Origin: Methylibium sp.
GTDB taxonomy: Bacteria; Pseudomonadota; Gammaproteobacteria; Burkholderiales; Burkholderiaceae_C
Direction: 5' to 3'
Assembly: GCA_013824165.1 (NCBI GenBank)
Contig: PNNH01000122.1
Span: 1-42,667, forward strand
Length of the DNA: 42,667 nt
Made by a program: the position numbers and the translations under genes. Shown here in pieces: positions 27,322 through 34,631 of the stretch (the stretch's first letter is position 1; each line of letters begins with the position of its first letter). The notes below the pieces were generated by a model. It ran no database searches, was not told the DNA's origin, and saw nothing but the letters and a program-made list of their open reading frames with translations.

Positions 27322-29349
27322 ATGAACACTCTTCGCCTCCTGGCGCGTGTCGTTCGCAGCTGCACACCGCTGCTGCTCGCATTCACGCTGTCACCGGCGC
27401 CGGCTACCGCTGCGCCTATACCTGTTCGCGATTTCTTCCGCACCCCGGCCGCCACCTCGCCGCGCCTGTCGCCTTCGGGCCAGAAGATTGCCATGTTGAT
27501 CCCCGGTGAGCGGGGTCGCTTCACCCTGGCCGTGGCTGACATTGCCACGCCCACGCGCTTCGTGGGCATCGCTCGCTTTGGCGACGCCGACGTGCGCAAC
27601 TTTGGCTGGATCAACGACCAGCGACTCTGGTTCGATGCCGTCGACTTCCAGGCCGCCATGGCTGACCAGATGGACAGCGGGCTGTTTGCCGTCAATGCCG
27701 ATGGCAGTGACTTCCTGAAGCTGATTCAGCGTCGCAGCGACGAGCGGCGCATGGGCACAGGTGCCGCCGAGCGGGGCGTGTTGCCTCAGCGGAATCGCTT
27801 CTTGCGCGCGGCCAGTGACGGCTCGGACGATGTGATCATCCAGCGCTATGAATATGTTGATGAGGAGCTGCCGCCTGACTCCAAGCTGCTGCGACTCAAT
27901 ACCAAGACACGTGAGACACGCAGCATCACCCCCAAAGATGCGCCAAGTGGCGTGCAAAGCTGGATCCTGGACAGGAATCTGGAGCCTCGCGTCGCCATCA
28001 CCGGTGATCGCGGCATCAGGAGCACCGTGCTGTGGCGCAACCCCGAGACCCAGGAGTGGGTCAAGCTGACCAGCTTTGACGCCTTCTCGTCAGACGCGAA
28101 CAGCTTCACGCCGCTGGCGGTTGATGCGGAGGGGCAACTCTTCGTCAGCGCCCCGGATCCCGCCACGGTCAACGGGGCCCGCACGAGCGCGCTGTTCCGC
28201 ATGTCGCCCAAGACAGGCAAGCTGCCAGACAAGCCGTTGCTGAGCCTGAAGGGCTACGACTTCGAAGGCGCAGTGCTGTTCGACAACGAAACCCGCAGAA
28301 CCTTGGGCGTGACCTATCAGTCCGACGCCGACGGCGCCGTCTGGTTCGACGCTGCCATGCGCGCGGTACAGGAAGACGTCGACAAGCAACTCGCTGGCAC
28401 AGTCAACATGCTGAGCTGCTCCCGCTGCAGCAGCAGCAAACACCTGATCGTGACGTCCTACTCTGACCGCCAGAGCGCCGTCTACTTCCTCTACGAGCGC
28501 GCCACCCGCAAGCTGAGTCTGCTGGCGGCCAGCCGTCCCTGGCTCGATGCCGCCAAGATGGCCGAGCAGGACTTCGTGCGCGTGAAGGCACGTGACGGCA
28601 TGGAGTTCCCCGTCAACGTCACCAAGCCCCAAGGCAAAGGCCCTTGGCCCACGGTGGTTCTGGTGCACGGCGGCCCCTATGTGCGGGGCGAATCCTGGGG
28701 CTTCTCGCCAGACAGCCAGTTCCTGGCTTCGCGCGGCTACCTGGTGATCCAGCCAGAATTCCGCGGCAGTACAGGCTATGGCGACCAACTCTTCAAGGCT
28801 GGCTGGAAGCAGTGGGGGCTGTCCATGCAGGACGACGTGACCGACGCCACCAAATGGGCGATCGCCCAGGGCCTGGCTGACCCCAAACGCATCGCCATAG
28901 CCGGCGCGAGCTACGGCGGCTACGCCACGATGATGGGGCTGGTGAAGGAACCCGAGCTGTATCGCGCCGGAATTAACTGGGTCGGTGTGACCGACATCGG
29001 CCTCATGTACGAGGTGGGCTGGAGCGACTTTATGGGTGGCAAGTGGATGCGTTTGGGCATGCCCAAAATGATCGGCGATCCGAAGCACGACGCCGAGCAA
29101 TTGAAGAAGACCTCTCCACTGCACCAGGCGGCGCGGATCAAGCAGCCTGTATTCATGGCCTACGGCGAGGAAGACTACCGTGTGCCGATGCCGCACGGTA
29201 CCAAGATGCGCGATGCCCTCAAGGCCACAGGCAACACACAGGTTGAGTGGGTGGTCTATGACGGCGAAGGCCACGGTTGGGTCCTCGAGGAAAATAACGT
29301 GGACTTCTGGACCCGCGTCGAAAGATTCCTGGCCAAACACCTGAAGTAA
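27322..29349 (+). CDS. Exported S9-family (prolyl-oligopeptidase-like) peptidase 1
   Basis: 675-residue serine peptidase. A Sec-type signal peptide (about 1-30, ending SPAPATA) is followed by a beta-propeller-like N-terminal domain (about 40-400) and an alpha/beta-hydrolase domain. The triad is Ser530 in GASYGGY, Asp618 in EEDYRVP and His651 in GEGHGWV. Further family segments are TVVLVHGGPYVRGESWGF and GWKQWGLSMQDDVTDATKWA. S9 enzymes usually cut short peptides after proline or other residues; related enzymes beside TonB receptors in sphingomonads open lasso peptides. The paralogue at 34632 has its serine at the same residue number. The ATG at 27322 starts the signal peptide; the 32-residue upstream extension runs into the terminator and is rejected. 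Confidence 0.92.
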   Translation: MNTLRLLARVVRSCTPLLLAFTLSPAPATAAPIPVRDFFRTPAATSPRLSPSGQKIAMLIPGERGRFTLAVADIATPTRFVGIARFGDADVRNFGWINDQRLWFDAVDFQAAMADQMDSGLFAVNADGSDFLKLIQRRSDERRMGTGAAERGVLPQRNRFLRAASDGSDDVIIQRYEYVDEELPPDSKLLRLNTKTRETRSITPKDAPSGVQSWILDRNLEPRVAITGDRGIRSTVLWRNPETQEWVKLTSFDAFSSDANSFTPLAVDAEGQLFVSAPDPATVNGARTSALFRMSPKTGKLPDKPLLSLKGYDFEGAVLFDNETRRTLGVTYQSDADGAVWFDAAMRAVQEDVDKQLAGTVNMLSCSRCSSSKHLIVTSYSDRQSAVYFLYERATRKLSLLAASRPWLDAAKMAEQDFVRVKARDGMEFPVNVTKPQGKGPWPTVVLVHGGPYVRGESWGFSPDSQFLASRGYLVIQPEFRGSTGYGDQLFKAGWKQWGLSMQDDVTDATKWAIAQGLADPKRIAIAGASYGGYATMMGLVKEPELYRAGINWVGVTDIGLMYEVGWSDFMGGKWMRLGMPKMIGDPKHDAEQLKKTSPLHQAARIKQPVFMAYGEEDYRVPMPHGTKMRDALKATGNTQVEWVVYDGEGHGWVLEENNVDFWTRVERFLAKHLK

Positions 29350-29440
29350 TTGCATCGCCTCGTTGCGATCAAGACCGGGCGCAGTTTCATGATCTGAGCC
29401 TGTGCCCGGCCTCCCCAGACCGATAGAGGAGCTACCGCTC

Positions 29441-30160
29441 ATGAAGACCGCATTCACCTCTCTGGCTGCCGCACTCACCGGCGCCCTGCTGATTTCTTCC
29501 AGTGCTCCGGTGCTGGCCCAGGCCAATGCCAACGTCAAGAAGGAAGCACCGGGCGCCACCAAGGCCGCGGTCGCCCCGAAGGCTGGCGACAAGCTGATGT
29601 CCAAGGAAGAGCTGCGCGCCTGCATGAAGCTGAAGAGCGACATTGACAGCCGCCGGGCCGACATCACCAAGCGCAGCGAGGCCCTGAAGGAAGAGAAGCT
29701 GACGCTGTCCCAGCCGACCCCCGCCTTCGCGGAGGCGAGAGCCCGAGTCGATGCGCAGCTGGAGCGCGTCAAGCAGGCCGACAACGCCGTCAAGGAGCAG
29801 GCGCAGCGCGTTCAGGAATGGAACGATCGAATGGCTGAATTCGAGGCCAACAAGAAGGAAATGCGCAATGCCGATCGGCGCGCCAACGTGCTCAAGCAGG
29901 AGCGCGTCGAACTGCAGGCCGATGCCAAGAAGCTGAACGATGCGCGTGCTGAACAAGTGGCTGTCTATGAAAGTCTGGTCAAAGCAGCCAACGATTTGCG
30001 CGGCAGTCAAGGCAACCGGGCCGAAGACTGGAACAAGCGAAATGACGCGTTGGCTGACGAAGAGGATGCCATCATCGACATGCGCGCGAACTATGCCGCG
30101 GACTGCGCCAACCGCCGTTTCCGTGAGGACGACGAGGCGGCAATCAAGGCGGGCAAATGA
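29441..30160 (+). CDS. Periplasmic coiled-coil protein, unknown function
   Basis: 239-residue exported protein. The signal peptide is MKTAFTSLAAALTGALLISS through VLAQA (about 1-28). The mature chain is almost entirely charged helix with heptad-like patterning (about 50-215: SDIDSRRADITKRSEALKEE, ARARVDAQLERVKQADNAVK, RRANVLKQERVELQADAKKL). Two cysteines (ELRACMKL near the start, YAADCANRRF near the end) could bridge the ends of a helical hairpin. The RBS GAGGAG precedes the ATG at 29441. Its stop overlaps the next start (ATGA), so it is co-translated with the TPR-hydroxylase. It lies 91 bases after peptidase 1, possibly in the same operon. No family recognised. Confidence 0.85.
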   Translation: MKTAFTSLAAALTGALLISSSAPVLAQANANVKKEAPGATKAAVAPKAGDKLMSKEELRACMKLKSDIDSRRADITKRSEALKEEKLTLSQPTPAFAEARARVDAQLERVKQADNAVKEQAQRVQEWNDRMAEFEANKKEMRNADRRANVLKQERVELQADAKKLNDARAEQVAVYESLVKAANDLRGSQGNRAEDWNKRNDALADEEDAIIDMRANYAADCANRRFREDDEAAIKAGK

Positions 30161-31485
30161 GCCTGAGCGCTGTCTCGAACGCCAAGCTGGCGACTATCCA
30201 GGGCTTGCTGGCATCCAAGCAGTTCATCGCTGCTGAGCTGTCGCTGCGCCAACTGGTCGCCGAAGATCCACGTTGCGTCGACGCCTGGCTGGTGTTGGCC
30301 GACCTGGCCGATATGCGTGGCGACGACGCACTGGTGCTGGACTGCATCAACAAGGCCCGCGCGCAGGATCCGGCCGACGAGCGCGCCAGCCTGCAACTGG
30401 CCGAGACCCATGTACGAGCGGGCCGCCTGGCCGAAGGCTTGGAGGTGCTGGAGCAGATCGTAGCCCGCGATCCTGGCAATTTCATCGCCTGGCTGGCGCT
30501 GGGTGAGGCGCTGGAGCATGCCGGTCAGACCGAGCAGGCTGGCCGCGCCCGTTACCAAGGCGTGACGCGGGGCCAGAAGGCCGGCTACCTGATGAGCATG
30601 GCCAGCACACCCCCGGCCTGGCAGCCCCATATCGAACGCATCATTGCCCATGTCAACGCGGCTTCCGAGGCCTGCGTCGAGCAGGGCCTGGCCCATGTGC
30701 GGCGCCAATTCAGTCCCGGCGAACTTCAGCGCGTCGAACACGCGATGGCCGTTCACCTGGGCCGGCTCAACGATGCGCCGAAAAGCCCGCACCAGGCGCC
30801 CAAGTTCCTGTTTTTCCCGGGCCTGCCGGAAGGCCCCTTCCACGACCCCTTTCTGCAGCCCTGGGCGCAGAGCCTGGTCGATGCCTATGACGACATCCGC
30901 GCCGAGGCCTTGGGTGTGCTGGCCGGCCAGAGTGGATTGCTGGAGGACTTCCTGAACTTCAAGCCCGGGCAGAGCAAGGCCGGCTATCTGGGCGGCGAAG
31001 GCAGCAACCCGTCCTGGGATGCCTTCTTCTTCTACCGCCACGGGCAGTCCTATGCGGCCAACCAGGCACGCTGCCCCAAGACTGCGGGCGCGCTGAACAG
31101 CGCCGATCTGTGCCGCGTCGACGGGCAGGCGCCCGAGATCTGCTTCTCGGTGCTGCAGCCGGGCACCCACATCATGCCGCACCATGGTGTCACCAATACC
31201 CGGCTGGTCATGCACCTGCCGTTGATCGTGCCCGGTGATTGCGCACTGAATGTGCGCGGTGGTGGCGAACACGCGTGGCGTGAGCGCGAGTTGGTGATGT
31301 TCGACGATACCTACGAGCATGAGGCCTGGAACCGCTCCGCGCAGCCGCGCGTGGTCCTGCTGATGGACTGCTGGAATCCGCACCTGACGCCGGCCGAACG
31401 GGTTGCCACCAAGCATCTGGTCGAGCAGATCAGCGCTTTCGAGAACTATCAGCCCCAAGGCCTGAGCCCGCTACTGCGGCCTTGA
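30157..31485 (+). CDS. TPR-repeat aspartyl/asparaginyl beta-hydroxylase
   Basis: 442-residue protein. TPR-like helical repeats occupy about residues 5-135 (AELSLRQLVAEDPRCVDAWL and LEVLEQIVARDPGNFIAWLA). A C-terminal Fe(II)/2-oxoglutarate dioxygenase domain of the AspH family spans about residues 220-425. Iron ligands match human AspH: H342 in HIMPHHGVTNTRLVMHLPL and H388 in FDDTYEHEAWN. R398 in QPRVVLLMDCWNPHLTP probably binds 2-oxoglutarate. As in AspH, no acidic third ligand is seen. No signal peptide, so it should act in the cytoplasm on a protein, peptide or lipid. It is coupled to the coiled-coil gene and lies between two TonB-receptor/S9-peptidase units. Confidence 0.92.
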   Translation: MSLSAVSNAKLATIQGLLASKQFIAAELSLRQLVAEDPRCVDAWLVLADLADMRGDDALVLDCINKARAQDPADERASLQLAETHVRAGRLAEGLEVLEQIVARDPGNFIAWLALGEALEHAGQTEQAGRARYQGVTRGQKAGYLMSMASTPPAWQPHIERIIAHVNAASEACVEQGLAHVRRQFSPGELQRVEHAMAVHLGRLNDAPKSPHQAPKFLFFPGLPEGPFHDPFLQPWAQSLVDAYDDIRAEALGVLAGQSGLLEDFLNFKPGQSKAGYLGGEGSNPSWDAFFFYRHGQSYAANQARCPKTAGALNSADLCRVDGQAPEICFSVLQPGTHIMPHHGVTNTRLVMHLPLIVPGDCALNVRGGGEHAWRERELVMFDDTYEHEAWNRSAQPRVVLLMDCWNPHLTPAERVATKHLVEQISAFENYQPQGLSPLLRP

Positions 31486-31586
31486 GTTGCCGCGTTGAGT
31501 CTGTGACGAATTCTGGCCGACGCTGAGCTTCCGGGTCGAGCGTACTCAGCTGCGAGCTCGGCGTTGGTGTTTCGGAGCGGACGGTG

Positions 31587-31736
31587 ATGCGCACCTCATT
31601 GCAGCGCTGTGTGGCGAGGCTTGCGCGCGGGCGCCGTCAAGGCGGACTTGTTGTGATGTTGCAACCTTGGCTGGCTGGCTTTGCCCCTACTTGGCGCCAG
31701 TTTGGTGCATGGCCACCCTGTTTGGGGCAGGTCTGA
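31587..31736 (+). CDS. Possible 49-residue small ORF
   Basis: ATG at 31587 with GGAG nine bases upstream. It encodes 49 residues that begin MRTSLQRCVARLARGRRQGG, continue with a hydrophobic Trp-rich part (VVMLQPWLAGFAPTW), and end at TGA 31734-31736. It has a basic N-terminus and could be a small membrane or leader peptide. There is no homology to judge by, codon use is not distinctive, and a 49-codon open frame is expected by chance at this GC content. Listed because it has a ribosome binding site and occupies an otherwise empty gap. Confidence 0.15.
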   Translation: MRTSLQRCVARLARGRRQGGLVVMLQPWLAGFAPTWRQFGAWPPCLGQV

Positions 31737-31825
31737 ATGCCCTAACCCATTGATTTATATAGGTCTTGTCAGGGCTGGCTACGGCCGCAAGGGCATTGCT
31801 GTCGGCGCTGCTGGCATCGGTCCTA

Positions 31826-31907
31826 GGGGAAGCCCGGCATGGCAGCCAGGGGCGGTATCAGCAGAATGCGCGGGCAATTCAGCAACCGCCGTCGACTTGG
31901 CCACAAA
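31826..31907 (+). promoter_or_regulatory. Conserved leader element, copy 2 (TonB-receptor 5' UTR)
   Basis: Second copy of the block at 24518-24600: GGGGAAGCCCGGCATGGC at 31826-31843, CAGAATGCGCGGGC at 31862-31875, CGAC at 31893-31896 and CCACAAA at 31901-31907, with the same spacing to within one base. It starts 119 bases before the receptor ATG (132 in copy 1). A GGG-GAAG-CCC mini-hairpin is possible. GCGG (31870-31873) could pair with CCGC (31886-31889), but not at the position equivalent to copy 1, so a common fold is not established. Confidence 0.6.
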
Positions 31908-31944
31908 CCCAAGCTTGGCGGCGTCGTCTATTCAAGGAGTGAAC

Positions 31945-34500
31945 ATGTTCAACAAATCCAAGATCAGTGCAGCAGCCCTGATTGCACTGGGTAGCGGACT
32001 CGCGATGAACGCGCTGCCTGCCTTTGCGCAGCAGAAAGCACTGGAGCGGGTTGAGATCACTGGCTCGGCAATCAAGCGAATTGCTGCAGAGACGCCGGTC
32101 CCGGTCGAAGTCGTGACGCGTGCTGACATCGCCCGTACTGGTGCGACAACGGTCAACGAACTGCTCAAGACCATCAGCCTGATTGACATCAACGACCAGG
32201 GCGAGCAGTCCTCCAACTCTCCTGGCGGCTCGGGCACGGCGCGTCTGCGCATGCGGGGTCTGGGTGAGACGCAGTTGCTGGTGCTGATCAATGGCCGCCG
32301 TGCGCCCAAGAATCCGCTGGCTGACTCCTCCGGTGCTGGTTCGGCGTTCAACGTGAACTCGATCCCGGTGGCCGCGATCGAGCGGGTTGAGATCCTGAAG
32401 GATGGCGGCTCTGCGCTGTATGGCGCTGATGCAGTGGCCGGCGTGGTGAACTTCATCCTGCGCAAGGACTTCAGCGGCGCGATCGCATCCGTCAATCTGG
32501 GCCAGTCCAGCCGCAGCGATGCTGCTGAGCAGGCTGTCAGCGCTGTGACGGGGTGGGGTGATCTGGCCACGAACCGCTTCAACGTGATGGCGGCTCTGGA
32601 CGTCTTCAAGCGCGATCCGATCCTGCGCAAGGACCGCGATCTGACCAAGAGCGTGGACTTCCGCCGCTTCGGCACCGTTACTGGCTACAACCTGGATGGC
32701 CGCAGCGTTTTCTCGCCCAATGGCAACTATCTGACTGCCGCCGGTTCCTTGACCGGCGTGCCGGTGAGAGCCTGCCCTGCGGACCAGCAGAGCGGCCCCT
32801 TGTGCGTGTATGACTTCAACGGCTCGGTGCTGACGTCTTACAACGCGGCAGACCGCATCTCCGGCCTGGTCAACGCAACCGGTCAGCTGACGAACGACAT
32901 CACGGTGTTCGGCCGCTGGATCGGCTCACAGACCAAGGACTTTTTTGAAGCGCACCCGGTGCCTGACTTCTTCACGTCGCCGGTGGGTGCGCCCTTCCCG
33001 CAGTACGCGGGTCGCTTCATGCAGGGTGGTCCCCGCATTACGGACAAGAAGACGGACTTCAATCACCTGGACCTGGGTGTCGATGGCACGTTCCGCGGCA
33101 TCGACTACAAGGTTGGCTTCAGCACCGGCGAGTCGAAGTCGGTCAATTCCGACAAGAACTATTACAACCGCACGCTCTGGAATGCAGCGACGCGCAGCGG
33201 CGCGATCGATGCAACCTCGCAGAACAACAATGCGGCCCTGGTTGAGTCGCTGAAGGTTTCGCCGGTGCGCAGTGCAACGGAGAAGGTCGATCAGTTCGAC
33301 GTGCAGGTCTCTGGCGATGCGTTCAAGCTGCCGGGCGGTACCGTGCGCTACGCCGTTGGTGCCGTCACGATGAAGGAGACCATCAACGACACCCCAGATC
33401 CACTGCAGGTGCAGAACCTGGTCGTGGGCAGCATTGCCCAGAGCATTGTGTCGGCCAAGCGTGATTCGAACGCATTCTTTGGCGAGCTTCAGCTGCCGGT
33501 GCTGCGTTCGGTCGAGGCTCAGCTGAGCCTGCGCCGCGACGACTACAAGACCGCGTCGGCAACCAGCCCGAAGGTTGCGGTGAAGTGGCAGGTTGTGCCG
33601 CAGTTCGCTGTGCGCAGCTCTTGGGGCAAGTCCTTCAAGATGCCGACGCTCAAGCAGCAGTTTGCTTCCGCGGGCCAGGGCGCGATTACGCTGACCCCGG
33701 GTCAGTGCCAGCAGGTTGGCAATGCGGCTGCCGAGTGCACCAACGGTCTGCCGGCATTCCGCCTCACCGGCTCCAACCCGGATCTGAAGCCTGAGAACGG
33801 CAAGAACCTGTACGTCGGCCTGCTGGCTGAGGCGGGTCCTGTCACGATGTCGTTGGACTACTTCGACATCAAGAAGACCGACAACATCTCGTCGCTCAGC
33901 CTGCAGAGCGCCATTGACCAGGGCTTCTTCTACCGCGACAGCCAGCAGCGTGTCGTCGTGCTGCAGGATCTGCGCAACTTCGCGCAGTCCCGCAACTCTG
34001 GCTTCGACGCTGATGTGCGCGCGCGCTTCCTGGGCCTGCCGATCGGCGACCTGTCGCTGCGTGCTTCGGCAACCTATTACACCCACCAAGCGACACGCAC
34101 CAGTGCGGCCAGCCCGTGGGCCGAGTATGGCAACACCTACTCGACGCCGCTGTGGCGCTCGACGGTGTCCGGCACGGTGAAGAAGGGTCCGTGGAGCTAT
34201 CAGGGCATGGTGCGCTCCACCGGTGGTTTCTGGGATACGGCCATTGCGGCCAACTTCATCACGGCCACCACCCCTGGAGGTTCGCGCAAGGTGCGTTCGC
34301 ACGAGGAACTTGACCTGACCGTCAGCTGGGAAGGCATCAAGAACCTGAAGCTCACCGGTGCTGTGAAGAACGCTCTGGACGCAATGCCGCCTTTCAGCGC
34401 GCAAAACGCGGCCAGCAACAACTACTCGCAAATGGGTTTTGCCGAGCTGTATAACGTGCGTGGCCGTTACTACCAGATCGGTGCCGAGTACTCGTTCTGA
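31945..34500 (+). CDS. TonB-dependent receptor 2
   Basis: 851-residue outer-membrane receptor paralogous to receptor 1. The signal peptide is MFNKSKISAAALIALGSGLA through AFAQ (about 1-28); receptor 1 begins with the same M-F-x-K-S-K pattern. The TonB-box-like motif is LERVEITGSAIKR. The plug (about 45-170) has VPVEVVTRADIARTGATTVN, LRMRGLGETQLLVLINGRRA and ERVEILKDGGSALYGADAVA. The beta-barrel ends YYQIGAEYSF with C-terminal Phe. The RBS AAGGAG lies 6 bases before the ATG at 31945. It is followed by a terminator and S9 peptidase 2, repeating the layout of unit 1. The substrate is unknown; peptide-like ligands are suggested only by the peptidase neighbours. Confidence 0.94.
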   Translation: MFNKSKISAAALIALGSGLAMNALPAFAQQKALERVEITGSAIKRIAAETPVPVEVVTRADIARTGATTVNELLKTISLIDINDQGEQSSNSPGGSGTARLRMRGLGETQLLVLINGRRAPKNPLADSSGAGSAFNVNSIPVAAIERVEILKDGGSALYGADAVAGVVNFILRKDFSGAIASVNLGQSSRSDAAEQAVSAVTGWGDLATNRFNVMAALDVFKRDPILRKDRDLTKSVDFRRFGTVTGYNLDGRSVFSPNGNYLTAAGSLTGVPVRACPADQQSGPLCVYDFNGSVLTSYNAADRISGLVNATGQLTNDITVFGRWIGSQTKDFFEAHPVPDFFTSPVGAPFPQYAGRFMQGGPRITDKKTDFNHLDLGVDGTFRGIDYKVGFSTGESKSVNSDKNYYNRTLWNAATRSGAIDATSQNNNAALVESLKVSPVRSATEKVDQFDVQVSGDAFKLPGGTVRYAVGAVTMKETINDTPDPLQVQNLVVGSIAQSIVSAKRDSNAFFGELQLPVLRSVEAQLSLRRDDYKTASATSPKVAVKWQVVPQFAVRSSWGKSFKMPTLKQQFASAGQGAITLTPGQCQQVGNAAAECTNGLPAFRLTGSNPDLKPENGKNLYVGLLAEAGPVTMSLDYFDIKKTDNISSLSLQSAIDQGFFYRDSQQRVVVLQDLRNFAQSRNSGFDADVRARFLGLPIGDLSLRASATYYTHQATRTSAASPWAEYGNTYSTPLWRSTVSGTVKKGPWSYQGMVRSTGGFWDTAIAANFITATTPGGSRKVRSHEELDLTVSWEGIKNLKLTGAVKNALDAMPPFSAQNAASNNYSQMGFAELYNVRGRYYQIGAEYSF

Positions 34501-34555
34501 CGATGACGGGGCTTGACGCAGTCGGCGCTGCCGGCTGCGCCTGAACCCCCCACTG

Positions 34556-34591
34556 GCGACACCGCGGCGAATATGCTGCGGGGTCGCTTTT
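34556..34591 (+). terminator. Intrinsic terminator between receptor 2 and its S9 peptidase
   Basis: A 13-bp stem GCGACACCGCGGC (34556-34568)/GCTGCGGGGTCGC (34575-34587) with one A-G mismatch and one G-U pair, loop GAATAT, then TTTT and further T-rich sequence. It lies 55 bases after the receptor stop and 41 bases before the peptidase start, as in unit 1. Confidence 0.85.
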
Positions 34592-34631
34592 CTATTTGTT
34601 CTGCCTGATTGCACGCAGGCATGGAGGATTC

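Larger units (their letters stand above)
31486..31944 (+). other. Long intergenic region upstream of the second TonB-dependent receptor
   Basis: 459 bases. The left part has a dyad GCTGAG (31522-31527)/CTCAGC (31545-31550) without a T-tract, and a possible 49-codon ORF (31587-31736, separate entry). Around 31750-31762 is an AT-rich TTTATATA, the best -10 candidate for the receptor, with a weak -35 CTGAAT at 31733-31738; this would give a leader of roughly 175 nt. The receptor-proximal part holds the conserved leader block. The receptor frame stays open back to 31681, but that extension has no signal peptide and includes the leader block. Confidence 0.5.

Noticed and set aside
31681-31944. 88-codon N-terminal extension of TonB-receptor 2
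   Set aside because: The extension precedes a good ribosome binding site and signal peptide at 31945 and includes the conserved leader block. Receptor 1 has no matching in-frame extension.
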